A DNA stretch of 64,000 bases. Origin: Pseudomonadota bacterium (GTDB lineage Bacteria; Pseudomonadota; Alphaproteobacteria; Caulobacterales; Caulobacteraceae). Position numbers and translations under genes: made by a program. The stretch spans positions 1 through 64,000 of the forward strand of contig JAEWJI010000011.1 of NCBI GenBank assembly GCA_023386645.1, in the 5' to 3' direction. Under the pieces are notes generated by a model that did not search any database, had not been told where the DNA came from, and saw nothing but the letters and a program-made list of their open reading frames with translations. Shown piece after piece: positions 42,946 through 52,235 of the stretch; the stretch's first letter is position 1, and each line of letters opens with the position of its first letter.

Positions 42946-43364
42946 CGCGGTTCTTGCTGGACACCCACGCTCTCATCTGGCTCGTCGAGGGGGTGAGAAT
43001 GACGGCTTCGGCGCGAAGCCGTCTGGAAAATGCAGCGGCTGAAGCGCCCCTCCTGATTTCCCCCATCTCGGCATGGGAAATCGGATTGCTCGCCCATCCC
43101 CGAGGCGGCCGTCAGCCGATGAGCTTCGTTCCAGACGTCAAGGGCTGGTTCGCCGATGCTATGGGCTCGCCGGCCCTCATCGAGGCTCCGTTCGACGCGG
43201 AGATCGCGCTAAAAGCGTCTCTCCTGCCGGGAGAACTACATGGCGATCCGGCCGATCGGCTACTCGCCGCGACCGCGCGGAAGCTGAACCTTACGCTGGT
43301 GACGCGTGACCGTGCTTTGCGCGCCTATGCCGATCAGGGTCACCTGTCGGTCCTTCCCTGCTGA
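42942..43364 (+). CDS. VapC-like PIN-domain toxin
   Basis: A 140-residue PIN ribonuclease, expected to cleave tRNA or rRNA when free of antitoxin. Acidic residues: D8 in RFLLDTHALIWLVEG, E47 region in SPISAWEIGLL, D102 in HGDPADRLLAATARKLNLTLVTRDRAL with the final aspartate of TRDRA. Start GTG 42942 overlaps the antitoxin stop (GTGA), giving coupled expression. A C-terminal cysteine ends the protein. Convergent hrpB ends two bases after its stop. Confidence 0.9.
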   Translation: MTRFLLDTHALIWLVEGVRMTASARSRLENAAAEAPLLISPISAWEIGLLAHPRGGRQPMSFVPDVKGWFADAMGSPALIEAPFDAEIALKASLLPGELHGDPADRLLAATARKLNLTLVTRDRALRAYADQGHLSVLPC

Positions 43365-43366
43365 CG

Positions 43367-45859
43367 TCAGGTCCCGCGCGGCTTGGCGCGGGTGGTGGGC
43401 TCCGCTTCGGCGGGGTTCTCCGGCCAGGGATGGCGAGGGTAGCGGCCGCGCATCTCTGAGCGCACGGCGGCCCATGACCCCTTCCAGAAACCCGGCAGGT
43501 CGCGGGTCACCTGGATCGGCCTGCGCGCCGGCGACAGCAGGGCGAGCGTCAGGGGGACGCGGCCCCCACCAACGGCGGCGTGAACCTTCACGCCGAACAG
43601 CTCCTGAACCCTGATTTCGACGCGCGGTCCGCCTTCGGCCCCATAGTCGATGGCGGCGCTGCCCAGCGGGGTGGTCAGGCGGGCGGGGGCCAGTTCGTCC
43701 AGCGCCCGGTGGCGGTCCCACGGGATCAGGGTGCGCAGGGCGTCCGCCAGGCGGGCGTCGGTCAGCCGGTCCAGCGCGTCCAGACCCTCCAGAACGGGCC
43801 ATAGCCAGTCCTCGGCCGTGGCGGTCAGGGCCGCGTCGGACACATCGGGCCAGCCTTCCTCCAGCCCATGCAGGAAGGCCAGTCGCGCACGCAGACCCAG
43901 GGCCTGCTCGCCCCAGGGCAGCACGCCGACCCCGGCGCCGGCCACTTCGTCGCGCAAGGCGCGCGTTAAGGCTTCGCGATCGGCCGGCCCCACCACCACG
44001 TCGTCGACGACGATCGCGCCCAGCTTCCGCAGGCGACGAACCATGCGGCGTCCCGACGGCTCCCGGACCACGCGTTCCTCGATGGTGAAGCGGCCAGGCG
44101 GAAGGTCGGCCGGTTCGAGGGGCGCCGCCAGGCGGATGCGATCGCGCTGGTCGCCTCCGCCCAGGTCCGCGACCGCGAGCCACGGCTCTCGCGCCAGGGC
44201 TTCGGTCGGCTCGATGAAGACGCCGCGTCCCGAGGCCAGCAGGTATTCCCCGGGCTTGCCGCGCGCCTTGGCGACACGCTCCGGGAAGGCTTCGGCCAGG
44301 ATCAGGCCAGGCTCCACCTCCCCATCCCGCCCGCCGCCGGCCGCGCGCGCCCAGCGGTCCGCCAGGGTCATGGCGTCGCGGGCGCGCGGCGAGCGATCTC
44401 GGGCGATAGCCTCCAGGCGGTCCGCCAGCGACGCACTGGCGCCGCCCAGCCCGGGCTCGCTCAGCACCGCCGCGACGCGGGCGCCCATGACCGCGTCGCC
44501 GGCGTCCGACGCCATCGCCAGCAGGTGGGCGAGCCGCGGCGACAGAGGCAGGGAGGCCAGTCGCCGGCCATGCCGGCTCAGACTCCCGTCCGCATCCAGC
44601 GCGCCCAGGCGTGCGAGCACCGCGCGCGCCTCCGCGAAGGCGCCGGCGGGCGGCGGATCGAGCAGGGCCAGGCCCTCCGCCGACCGCGCGCCCCAGCGGG
44701 CGAGGTCGAGCGCGAGGCCAGTCAGGTCGGCTTCGCGGATTTCCGGCGCCTGATGCGGTAGCAGGCCGCGCGTCTGCTCCTCGTCCCAAAGGCGATAGCA
44801 GACGCCAGGCTCGGTGCGCCCTGCCCGACCCCGCCGCTGTTCCGCCGAGGACCGGCTGACGCGGACCGTCGCCAGCCGGGTCAGGCCGCTGGAGGGCTCG
44901 AAGCGCGGCACGCGCGACAGGCCGCCGTCGATGACCACCCGCACGCCCTCGATGGTCAGGCTGGTCTCCGCCACCGAGGTGGCCAGGACCACCTTTCGCC
45001 GCCCGGTCGGCGAAGGATTCAGCGCCCGATCCTGCTCCGCCTTGTCGAGGGCGCCATAGAGGGGCGCGATATCGACCGAGGGATCCCGCAGCAGCTCCCG
45101 GAGCCGCTGCGCCGTGCGGTGAATCTCGCCCTGGCCGGGTAGGAAGGCCAGGATGGAGCCGGTCTGCTCTCCGAGCGCCTGGAGGACGGCGCGCACCATG
45201 GCGTCCTCGAAACGCTGCGCGGGATCACGGCCGAGATAACGCGTCTCGACCGGGAACATCCGGCCCTGAGCCTCGATGACCGGCGCATCGTCCAGCAGGC
45301 GAGAGACGCCGACCGTGTCGAGGGTGGCGGACATGATCAGCAGGCGCAGGTCCGGACGCAGGGCGGACTGGCTGTCGCGCGCCAGGGCCAGGCCCAGGTC
45401 GGCGTCCAGGCTACGCTCGTGGAACTCGTCGAACAGGACCGCCCCGACCCCATCCAGCCCCGGATCGTCGAGAATCATGCGGGTGAAGACGCCTTCGGTC
45501 ACCACCTCGATCCGAGTGGTCGGTCCGACGCGGGTCTCCAGCCGGGTGCGGACCCCGACCGTTCGGCCCACCGCCTCGCCGAGCGTCTCGGCCATCCGCC
45601 CCGCTGCCGCCCGCGCGGCCAGACGCCGAGGCTCCAGCACCAGCACCCTGCCTTCAAGCCAGGGCTGTTCGAGCAAGGTCAGGGGCACGACCGTGGTCTT
45701 GCCCGCTCCCGGGGGCGCGGCCAGAACGGCGGTGTTTCCGGCGGCCAGCGCCTCCATCAAGCGCGGCAGAACCGCATGGATAGGCAGGACGGCGGGGGCG
45801 GTGGAGGGCGCGCTCACCCCCGGCTTCTGCCGCAACCACCGGCGTCGCGGAAGCGCCAC
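43367..45859 (-). CDS. hrpB: ATP-dependent helicase HrpB
   Basis: An 830-residue DEAH-family RNA helicase. Walker A is APPGAGKTT (residues 51-55), motif II is DEFHERS, motif III SATLD and motif VI QRRGRAGR. The C-terminal HrpB-specific domain carries the conserved late tail FWKGSWAAVRSEMRGRYPRHPWPENP. ATG 45859 is the first in frame and gives an N-terminal extension of about 20 residues. Role in E. coli and other bacteria is not settled. Convergent with the vapC-like toxin. Confidence 0.93.
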   Translation of the reverse strand: MALPRRRWLRQKPGVSAPSTAPAVLPIHAVLPRLMEALAAGNTAVLAAPPGAGKTTVVPLTLLEQPWLEGRVLVLEPRRLAARAAAGRMAETLGEAVGRTVGVRTRLETRVGPTTRIEVVTEGVFTRMILDDPGLDGVGAVLFDEFHERSLDADLGLALARDSQSALRPDLRLLIMSATLDTVGVSRLLDDAPVIEAQGRMFPVETRYLGRDPAQRFEDAMVRAVLQALGEQTGSILAFLPGQGEIHRTAQRLRELLRDPSVDIAPLYGALDKAEQDRALNPSPTGRRKVVLATSVAETSLTIEGVRVVIDGGLSRVPRFEPSSGLTRLATVRVSRSSAEQRRGRAGRTEPGVCYRLWDEEQTRGLLPHQAPEIREADLTGLALDLARWGARSAEGLALLDPPPAGAFAEARAVLARLGALDADGSLSRHGRRLASLPLSPRLAHLLAMASDAGDAVMGARVAAVLSEPGLGGASASLADRLEAIARDRSPRARDAMTLADRWARAAGGGRDGEVEPGLILAEAFPERVAKARGKPGEYLLASGRGVFIEPTEALAREPWLAVADLGGGDQRDRIRLAAPLEPADLPPGRFTIEERVVREPSGRRMVRRLRKLGAIVVDDVVVGPADREALTRALRDEVAGAGVGVLPWGEQALGLRARLAFLHGLEEGWPDVSDAALTATAEDWLWPVLEGLDALDRLTDARLADALRTLIPWDRHRALDELAPARLTTPLGSAAIDYGAEGGPRVEIRVQELFGVKVHAAVGGGRVPLTLALLSPARRPIQVTRDLPGFWKGSWAAVRSEMRGRYPRHPWPENPAEAEPTTRAKPRGT

Positions 45860-45957
45860 GCCGCCTTCACCATGCGGAAACCGCGTTGCGCCGGGCCGAA
45901 ACGGTCGCTAGCGTCCGCACCGATTGTGACTGCGAGGCAGTCGGAGGGGAAATATTC

Positions 45958-47571
45958 ATGTGGCGCGTTAAGTCGCTCGACGCCATCTTGGCCACGGCCG
46001 AGAAGAAGTCGCTTCACCGCTCGCTAGGCCCGGTTCAACTGACGCTTCTGGGCGTCGGCGCGATCATCGGCACCGGCATCTTCGTCCTGACCGCCGCCGC
46101 CGCCCAGAAGGCCGGCCCCGGCATGATGTGGTCCTTCGTGATCGCCGGCGCGGTCTGTGCGGTCGCCGCGCTCTGCTACTCGGAACTGGCCTCGATGGCC
46201 CCGGTGTCGGGCTCGGCCTACACCTACACCTACGCGGTGATGGGCGAGCTGCTGGCCTGGTGCGTCGGCTGGGCGCTGATCCTCGAATACGCCGTCGCGG
46301 CCTCGGCCGTGTCGGTGGGCTGGTCCGGCTATGTCCTGGGGCTCATAGAAAACGCGCTCGGATTCGACTGGCCTGACGCATTCCAGGCCGGACCGGCGTG
46401 GAGCATGAACGGCTTCATCCCCTCGCCCAGCTTCACGGCCGAGGGCGCCGGCTTCATCAATGTGCCCGCGATCATCGTGGCCCTGGCGGTGACCCTGCTG
46501 CTGATGGTCGGCACGACCGAGAGCGCCCGGGTCAACGCCGTGCTGGTGGTCATCAAGGTGACGGCCCTGACGGCCTTCATCGTCCTGACCCTGCCGGTGT
46601 TGCAGGCCGACAACCTGACGCCCTTCGCGCCTAACGGAATGTTCGGTTCGTCGTCGGGCATGGGCATCGTCGGAGCCGCCGCCTCGATCTTCTTCGCCTA
46701 CGTCGGCTTCGACGCGGTCTCCACCGCCGCCGAGGAGACCAAGAACCCGCAGCGCAACGTGCCCATCGGCCTGATCGGCTCGCTGGCGCTCTGCACCGTC
46801 TTCTACCTGCTGGTCGCGGTCGGCGCGGTCGGCGCGATCGGCGCCCAGCCGGTCGTCGGTCCGGCCGGCGAGGCGGTCCAGCCGGGTTCGCCCGCCTTCA
46901 CCGCCGCCTGCGCCATGGCCGAGAACGCCGGACGACTGGTCTGCTCCAACGAGGCCCTGGCCCACGTCCTGCGTGAGATCAACTATCCCGCCATTGGGAA
47001 CATGCTGGGCACGGCGGCGATGATCGCCCTGCCGTCGGTCATCCTGATGATGATCTTCGGCCAGACGCGCATCTTCTTCGTCATGGCCCGCGACGGCCTG
47101 CTGCCGGAGAGCTTCGCCAAGGTCCACCCGAAGTGGAAGACGCCCTACATCGTGACCCTGTTCACCGGGGTCGCGGTGGCCATCGCGGCGGCCCTGTTCC
47201 CCGTCGGCCAGCTGGCGGACATCTCCAACTCGGGTACCCTGTTCGCCTTCTTCATGGTGTCGATCGCAGTGCTGATGCTGCGGATCAAGGACCCGAACCG
47301 CCGCCGTCCGTTCCGGACGCCGATGGTCTGGATCATCGCGCCCCTGTCGGCTGCCGGCTGCGCCTTCCTGTTCTGGAACCTGCCGCACGACGCCAAGATG
47401 GTGCTGCCGATCTGGGGCGGCATCGGCCTGGTGGTCTATCTGCTCTACGGCATGCGCAAGAGCCACGTCGGCCGCGGGCTGGTCGAGGTGCCGGAGCTCG
47501 ACCCGAACGCGCCGCAGGTGCCGGTGCCCCCGATGCCGGGCGCCCCGACCCCGGGCGAGGACAACGGCTGA
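45958..47571 (+). CDS. APC superfamily amino acid permease (cationic amino acid type)
   Basis: A 537-residue transporter with 12 expected helices. The N-terminal RSLGPVQLTLLGVGAIIGTGIFVLT is the APC helix-1 GIG motif; AYTYTYAVMGELLAW and FFAYVGFDAVSTAAEETKNPQRNVP are typical CAT-family segments. ATG 45958 (GGAGGGGA upstream) is preferred over the in-frame 45886 because the intervening residues are Cys-rich and unrelated. A proline-rich C-terminus and a strong terminator follow. Substrate unknown. Confidence 0.9.
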   Translation: MWRVKSLDAILATAEKKSLHRSLGPVQLTLLGVGAIIGTGIFVLTAAAAQKAGPGMMWSFVIAGAVCAVAALCYSELASMAPVSGSAYTYTYAVMGELLAWCVGWALILEYAVAASAVSVGWSGYVLGLIENALGFDWPDAFQAGPAWSMNGFIPSPSFTAEGAGFINVPAIIVALAVTLLLMVGTTESARVNAVLVVIKVTALTAFIVLTLPVLQADNLTPFAPNGMFGSSSGMGIVGAAASIFFAYVGFDAVSTAAEETKNPQRNVPIGLIGSLALCTVFYLLVAVGAVGAIGAQPVVGPAGEAVQPGSPAFTAACAMAENAGRLVCSNEALAHVLREINYPAIGNMLGTAAMIALPSVILMMIFGQTRIFFVMARDGLLPESFAKVHPKWKTPYIVTLFTGVAVAIAAALFPVGQLADISNSGTLFAFFMVSIAVLMLRIKDPNRRRPFRTPMVWIIAPLSAAGCAFLFWNLPHDAKMVLPIWGGIGLVVYLLYGMRKSHVGRGLVEVPELDPNAPQVPVPPMPGAPTPGEDNG

Positions 47572-47596
47572 TCCGTCGTCCATCGGAAACGAAAGG

Positions 47597-47630
47597 AAAG
47601 GCCCGGGAGCGATCCCGGGCCTTTCTCTTT
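47597..47630 (+). terminator. Rho-independent terminator after the amino acid permease
   Basis: Stem AAAGGCCCGGGA (47597-47608) pairs perfectly with 47613-47624 around a GCGA tetraloop, then CTCTTT. It lies 25 bases after the permease stop. Confidence 0.88.
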
Positions 47631-47665
47631 GGGACGGGGCGCCCTATCCCCTGCGGCGAACCTAT

Positions 47666-47750
47666 GCGGATGTGGCGGAACTGGTAGACGCACTGGATTT
47701 AGGTTCCAGCGCCGCGAGGCGTGGAGGTTCGAGTCCTCTCATCCGCACCA
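47666..47750 (+). tRNA. tRNA-Leu (anticodon TAG), with encoded CCA
   Basis: An 85-base class II tRNA. The acceptor stem GCGGATG (47666-47672) pairs with CATCCGC (47740-47746); discriminator A at 47747 precedes CCA. Anticodon stem CTGGA / TCCAG encloses loop TTTAGGT, with anticodon TAG at 47700-47702, reading CUA-type leucine codons. The long variable arm is present (about GCGCCGCGAGGCG), and the T arm GGAGGTTCGAGTCCTC is standard. Confidence 0.96.
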
Positions 47751-47857
47751 TTTCCTCGCCAGCGCGCCCCGCACCGCCTTGGCCCGGCGCCGCGCTTGCG
47801 CCTATATGATCCGCGAAACGGAACACGCCCGATGCGGGCGAATGAGGAGACTGCGCC

Positions 47858-48073
47858 ATGGGCGCCATGAGCATCTGGCACTGGGTCATCCTGGGTCTCG
47901 TCGTGCTTCTGCTGTTCGGCGGGCGCGGCAAGCTGTCGAGCCTGATGGGCGACGCGGCCAAGGGCATCCGCGCCTTCAAGGACGGCCTGAAGAACGACGA
48001 CGAGAAGGGCCCGGAAGCTGGCGTCAGCTCCCTGCCCCGCACCGACGCCGAGAAGGAAGAGCTGAAGCGCTGA
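47858..48073 (+). CDS. tatA: Twin-arginine translocase subunit TatA
   Basis: A 71-residue pore-forming subunit of the Tat pathway that exports folded proteins. Membrane helix SIWHWVILGLVVLLLFGGRGKL with the conserved FG and the amphipathic helix KGIRAFKDGLK follow the usual order. The start ATG 47858 has GAGGAG at 8 bases; an ATG three codons later is also possible. It leads tatABC with 30 bases before tatB. Confidence 0.95.
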   Translation: MGAMSIWHWVILGLVVLLLFGGRGKLSSLMGDAAKGIRAFKDGLKNDDEKGPEAGVSSLPRTDAEKEELKR

Positions 48074-48103
48074 TCGCCTGAACGCAGCAGGGTCTGAACG
48101 CGC

Positions 48104-48685
48104 ATGGGCGGCCTGGGCCCCGGCATCGGGGGCATGGAACTTCTGGTCATCGGACTGGTGGCCTTGCTTGTGGTGGGTCCAAAGGACCTGCCCGTCCTGC
48201 TGCGCCGCGTCGGCCAGCTGGTCGCCAAGGCGCGCGGGATGGCGGCCGACTTCCGCGCCAGCTTCGACGAGATGGCGCGCCAGACGGAGCTCGACGAACT
48301 GCGCAAGGAGGTCGAGGCCCTGCGCAAGGACCAGGGTCTGCACCGGCTGAGCGCCGACGCGGACGCCGCCTTCCGAGACATCCGCACCGAGCTTGAGCGG
48401 CCCGCGCCCGTGTCGCCGACCCTGACTCCGCCGGAGCCTCTGCCCGTGATCGGTCCCGTGGACGAATGGCCCGACGCGACCATCGAGGCCCCCCCGGCGT
48501 CGGTTGCCGCCGCCGCTCCGGAGCTGGAAGCCCCCAAACCCAAGGCTCCGCGAAAGCCGCGCGCGCCGAAAGCAATTTCACAATCCGGCGAGGCGGCGTC
48601 GAAGCCCGCCCGCGCCGCTTCGAAGCCTAGGGCTTCTTTCGGAACGAAATCGCCGGCCCGCCGCCGCAAGGCCCCCGAGCTATGA
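48104..48685 (+). CDS. tatB: Twin-arginine translocase subunit TatB
   Basis: A 193-residue subunit of the Tat receptor complex. The start GGLGPGIGGMELLVIGLVALLVVGPKDLPVLLRRVGQ is the short membrane helix and the amphipathic domain. Residues 70-193 are Pro/Ala/Lys-rich with KPKAPRKPRAPKA and KPARAASKPRA runs, typical of long alphaproteobacterial TatB tails. It overlaps tatC by ATGA. Confidence 0.94.
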   Translation: MGGLGPGIGGMELLVIGLVALLVVGPKDLPVLLRRVGQLVAKARGMAADFRASFDEMARQTELDELRKEVEALRKDQGLHRLSADADAAFRDIRTELERPAPVSPTLTPPEPLPVIGPVDEWPDATIEAPPASVAAAAPELEAPKPKAPRKPRAPKAISQSGEAASKPARAASKPRASFGTKSPARRRKAPEL

Positions 48686-49566
48686 GCCTCGAACGGGACG
48701 AAGCCGAGATCGAGGCGTCGCGCGCGCCCCTGATGGACCATCTGGTGGAGCTGCGCGGGCGGCTGCTGGTCTGCGTCGTCGCCTTCGTGCTCGCCTTCAT
48801 CGGCTGCTTCTTCTTCGCGGCCGATATCCAGATTTTCCTCATCAAGCCGTTCCAGGCCGCCTATGCGATGCACGAGGCCGCGCGGCTCAGCGGCGCGCAC
48901 GGGACCAACCCCTTCGTCCTGGTCGCCGTGACCGCGGGCCTGCACCCGATGCCGGAGGGTGTGGCCACCACCGTGGCGCTCCAGGCGACCGGCCCGCTGG
49001 AACAGCTCTTCACCAAGATGAAGGTCGCCGGTTTCGGCGCCGTCATCGTCGCCTTCCCGGTGCTGGCTTACCAGCTCTACCGGTTCGTGGCCCCCGGCCT
49101 GTATCGCAACGAGCGCGGGGCCTTCCTGCCCTTCCTGATCGTCGCCCCGGTCCTGTTCCTGGTCGGAGCGGCGCTCGTCTATTTCGTGATGCTGCCGTTC
49201 GTGATGTGGTTCTCCCTGAGCCAGCAGATCGCCGCCGAGGGCATCACGGTCGAACTGAACACCAAGATCTCGGAATACCTCAGCCTGGTCACGGCCCTGA
49301 TCCTCGCCTTCGGCCTGTGCTTCCAGCTGCCGGTGGTGACCACCCTGCTGGGTCTGGCGGGCATCATCGATTCCGAGACCATGGCCAAGGGCCGGCGCTA
49401 CGCCATCGTGGCCATCGTGGCGGTCGCGGCGGTGGTCACCCCGCCCGATCCTATCAGCCAGCTGATGCTCGCCGTGCCCCTGGTGCTGCTCTACGAGATA
49501 TCGATCTGGTGCGTGCGCCTGATCGAGCTTCGGCGACGCTCCTCGGAGGCTGCGACGGCCACATAG
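48682..49566 (+). CDS. tatC: Twin-arginine translocase subunit TatC
   Basis: A 294-residue polytopic component that recognises the twin-arginine signal. The N-terminal cytosolic loop with PLMDHLVELRGRLLVCVVAFVLAF is the conserved entry; YRFVAPGLYRNERGAFLPFLIVAPVLFLVGAALVYF and LVTALILAFGLCFQLPVV carry later helices (six in all). Operon tatA-tatB-tatC is complete. A weak GC-only hairpin follows. Confidence 0.95.
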   Translation: MSLERDEAEIEASRAPLMDHLVELRGRLLVCVVAFVLAFIGCFFFAADIQIFLIKPFQAAYAMHEAARLSGAHGTNPFVLVAVTAGLHPMPEGVATTVALQATGPLEQLFTKMKVAGFGAVIVAFPVLAYQLYRFVAPGLYRNERGAFLPFLIVAPVLFLVGAALVYFVMLPFVMWFSLSQQIAAEGITVELNTKISEYLSLVTALILAFGLCFQLPVVTTLLGLAGIIDSETMAKGRRYAIVAIVAVAAVVTPPDPISQLMLAVPLVLLYEISIWCVRLIELRRRSSEAATAT

Positions 49567-49706
49567 GCGGGCGGCCCGAGCCGCCGTTGTGCACAATCGC
49601 TTGCGGCTTGCTGAAAATTTTAGTTTCTAGACGGCGGGGCGTCAGACCGCGTGGCCAGGCGCGGCGGGGGCGCCGTGCGTCCATGCCTGGCCAGTCGAGT
49701 CTCCCA

Positions 49707-50168
49707 ATGAAAATCCTTCTGCGAACCGCCGTCGCCGCCGCCGTTCTGGCCATGGGCGCGCCTGCTCTGGCCCAGGATGCGTCCCTGGAACCGAACTTCG
49801 GCGAAGTCACCCTGCGCGTCGGCTTCACCCCCGATCCCCACGATGTGCGCATGGTCGCCGGCGGAACCATCGATGCCTCGGACCTCGGCAACGGCTGTGT
49901 CGGGATGATCAGCGAGGCGCCCGACTATCGGGTCCATTACACCGCTGGCAAGGGCACGAAGCTGACCTTCCGCGCCTCCTCCGATTCGGATGTCACCCTG
50001 GTGATCAACGGTCCGAACGGCCGCTTCTCCTGCAACGACGACGCAGGCTCCAGCACCAACGCCGGCATTGTCTATCGCACGCCGCTCAGCGGCCAGTACG
50101 ACGTGTGGGTCGGCACCTTCGGCCGCGACACCGCCAGCACGCGGCTGCGCATCACCGAGATGGAATAG
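49707..50168 (+). CDS. Small secreted protein of unknown function, PPC-like domain
   Basis: A 153-residue protein. Signal peptide KILLRTAVAAAVLAMGAPALAQ, then beta-rich mature part with GCVGMISEAPDYRVHYTAGKGTKLTFRASSDSDVTLVINGPNGRFSCNDDAGSSTNAGIVYRTPLSGQYDVWVGTF. The DTTLVINGPDG-like and SGQYDVWVGTF segments resemble bacterial pre-peptidase C-terminal (PPC) domains. Two cysteines may form a disulfide. Start ATG 49707 has no strong ribosome site. Ligand or partner unknown. Confidence 0.7.
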   Translation: MKILLRTAVAAAVLAMGAPALAQDASLEPNFGEVTLRVGFTPDPHDVRMVAGGTIDASDLGNGCVGMISEAPDYRVHYTAGKGTKLTFRASSDSDVTLVINGPNGRFSCNDDAGSSTNAGIVYRTPLSGQYDVWVGTFGRDTASTRLRITEME

Positions 50169-50207
50169 AAGCCAGGTTCATGGCCCGGGACCGAGACTGG
50201 TCCCGGG

Positions 50208-52235
50208 TTACTGGCTCAGGCGCCGCTCATAGGCGTCCAGGCTCATCGGCCGTTCGAGGAAGTCCTCGACCAGCTGCGCCGCCGGCTTGGACGAGCCCGG
50301 CGCCAGGATCATCTCGCGATAGCGCCGCGCGGTCTCGGTGTCCCGCAGGCCTTCGGCCTCGAACCGGGTGAACAGATCGCTCGAGATCGCCTTGGACCAC
50401 AGGTAGGTGTAGTAGGCCGCGCCGTAGCTGCTCAGGTGTCCAAAGCTGGCCTGGGGGTGCACCTCAATCCCTTCCATCGGCGACATCGAATAGCGATTGT
50501 TGGCCGTTAGATACGCCTGGGTCAGATCCGCTGGCGGCTCGCCGTCGTAGAGGTCCAGCGATACAGCCGCCAAGCCCATCTGACGCCGATCGAAATAGGC
50601 CTCGGCGAAGCCGCGCGCGCGGTTCATGCGGGCGACCAGATCCTCAGGTATCGTTTCGCCCTCGGCGTTCCGCGCGAAGCGGCTGAGGGTCTCGTAGTCC
50701 CACACCCAGTTCTCGAGCATCGTCGAGGGCGCCTCGCCGAAGTCGGCTTCCAGGCCCAGGAAGGGGTTCTGCTGAATATAGTCCTGCTTGCCGGAAAACA
50801 GCACGTGCAGCAGGTGACCGAACTCGTGCAGGAAGGTCTCGACGTCGCCATGCTCCATCAGGCCGGTCGAGTGATCGCCCGCGGGGAAATTGCAGATCAG
50901 GCTGGCGACCGGCACGGCGCGGCCCTCGATCCCGGTGCGGATAATCGACACGCGCGCATGGTTGAACTTGCCCTCGCGCGGGTGGTTGTCGAGGTAGAAC
51001 TGCCCGATCAGCTCCCCGTTCTCGTACATCTCGAAGGCCTGGACGCCATCGGCCCAGACCTCGGTTTCCCAGGGGCGGATCTCGACGCCGAACAGATCCT
51101 CGGTCAGCTGGAAGATGCCGTCCCGGACGTTGTTGTAGGCGAAGTACTGACGCACCTCTTGAGGATCGACGTCATAGACCTCCTTGCGCAGCAGTTGCTC
51201 CGCGTGGACGGCGCTCCACGGAGGCACGCCCTCGACCGCCGGATCGTCTCGTCGCAGGCGCTCGCTCATCAGCTCCAGATCGCGGCGGCCTGAAGCCTCG
51301 GCCGAGCGGCTCAGGCCGTCGATGAAGGCCCAGGCCTTCTCGGGGGTGTTCACCATTCGGGTCGAGAGGTCGACGTGTGCGAAGGAGGGCCGGCCCAGGG
51401 TCTGGGCCAGCGCGTGGCGCGCGCGGACGATGCGGCCGAGCGCCTCGTCGTTTTCAGGCCAGGCGCGGTTGAGGTTCATCTCGAACAGGCGGCGACGCAG
51501 GTCGGCGTTGTTCGAGTAGGTCATGACCGGGATCAGGTCGGGATAGTCCGTGGAGATCTCCACCATCCCGTCATCGCCGACCGGGTGGGCCGCCAGCCAG
51601 TCGACGGGGACGCCTTCCAGTTCGGCGGGCGATGCCTTCAGGGTGCGGCGGCCGTTCGCGATGTTCTGCTCGAACGCGAGGGACGCGGCGGTGATCTCCC
51701 GCTGAAGCTCCAGGATGCGGCGGCGGGTGGCTTCGTCCCGGTCGGTGCCGGCCAGTTCCGCGTCTCGGATGGCGCGGGCCAGCAGATGCCTCTGCTGAGA
51801 GTCGCCGTTGGCGGGGTCGATGGCCTTCAGCCGGTCGTACAGCGGCCGCGACAGGATGATTTCCGAGACCGCGTCGTTGGTGCGCTGGGCGCAGGCGCCG
51901 GCCGCCTGCCGCACCTCGGCCGCCACCGCCGTGTTCATCACCAGGTCGGCCTGGGTCAGGCCCGAGAACACCACCAGATACAGGTCGTCCATGGCCTGGA
52001 ACGTCGAATCGAACGTCGCCGGTCCGTCCCCGCCTTCGGCCAGCGCCTTCAGCTCCGCCGCCTTGGCCAGATAGGCGTCGCACGAGGCCTGCACCGCGTC
52101 CGGCGTGGTCGCCAGGATCGACGATTGGGCCACGAAGGCGTCGACGGGTCGCGGCGCCAGCGTCTGAGCGGCGGCCGGCGTGACCAGGGCCGAGGTGGCC
52201 AGCAGGGCGGCGAGGCCCGTCGCGATGCGCTTCAT
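50208..52235 (-). CDS. M3 family zinc oligopeptidase (periplasmic, oligopeptidase A-like)
   Basis: A 675-residue metallopeptidase that trims short peptides. Signal sequence ATGLAALLATSALVTPAAAQ suggests a periplasmic location, unlike cytosolic OpdA/PrlC. The zinc motif HEFGH lies near residue 465 in VETFLHEFGHLLHVLF, with the following glutamate in the downstream helix. N-terminal helical lid (about 40-250) is typical. Its 5' end faces a 331-base gap. No neighbour suggests a specific pathway. Confidence 0.9.
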   Translation of the reverse strand: MKRIATGLAALLATSALVTPAAAQTLAPRPVDAFVAQSSILATTPDAVQASCDAYLAKAAELKALAEGGDGPATFDSTFQAMDDLYLVVFSGLTQADLVMNTAVAAEVRQAAGACAQRTNDAVSEIILSRPLYDRLKAIDPANGDSQQRHLLARAIRDAELAGTDRDEATRRRILELQREITAASLAFEQNIANGRRTLKASPAELEGVPVDWLAAHPVGDDGMVEISTDYPDLIPVMTYSNNADLRRRLFEMNLNRAWPENDEALGRIVRARHALAQTLGRPSFAHVDLSTRMVNTPEKAWAFIDGLSRSAEASGRRDLELMSERLRRDDPAVEGVPPWSAVHAEQLLRKEVYDVDPQEVRQYFAYNNVRDGIFQLTEDLFGVEIRPWETEVWADGVQAFEMYENGELIGQFYLDNHPREGKFNHARVSIIRTGIEGRAVPVASLICNFPAGDHSTGLMEHGDVETFLHEFGHLLHVLFSGKQDYIQQNPFLGLEADFGEAPSTMLENWVWDYETLSRFARNAEGETIPEDLVARMNRARGFAEAYFDRRQMGLAAVSLDLYDGEPPADLTQAYLTANNRYSMSPMEGIEVHPQASFGHLSSYGAAYYTYLWSKAISSDLFTRFEAEGLRDTETARRYREMILAPGSSKPAAQLVEDFLERPMSLDAYERRLSQ

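Noticed and set aside
49567..49706. Terminator for tatC
   Set aside because: A 6-bp GGCGGC/GCCGCC hairpin exists at 49570-49585 but has no U-tract, so I do not list it as a terminator.
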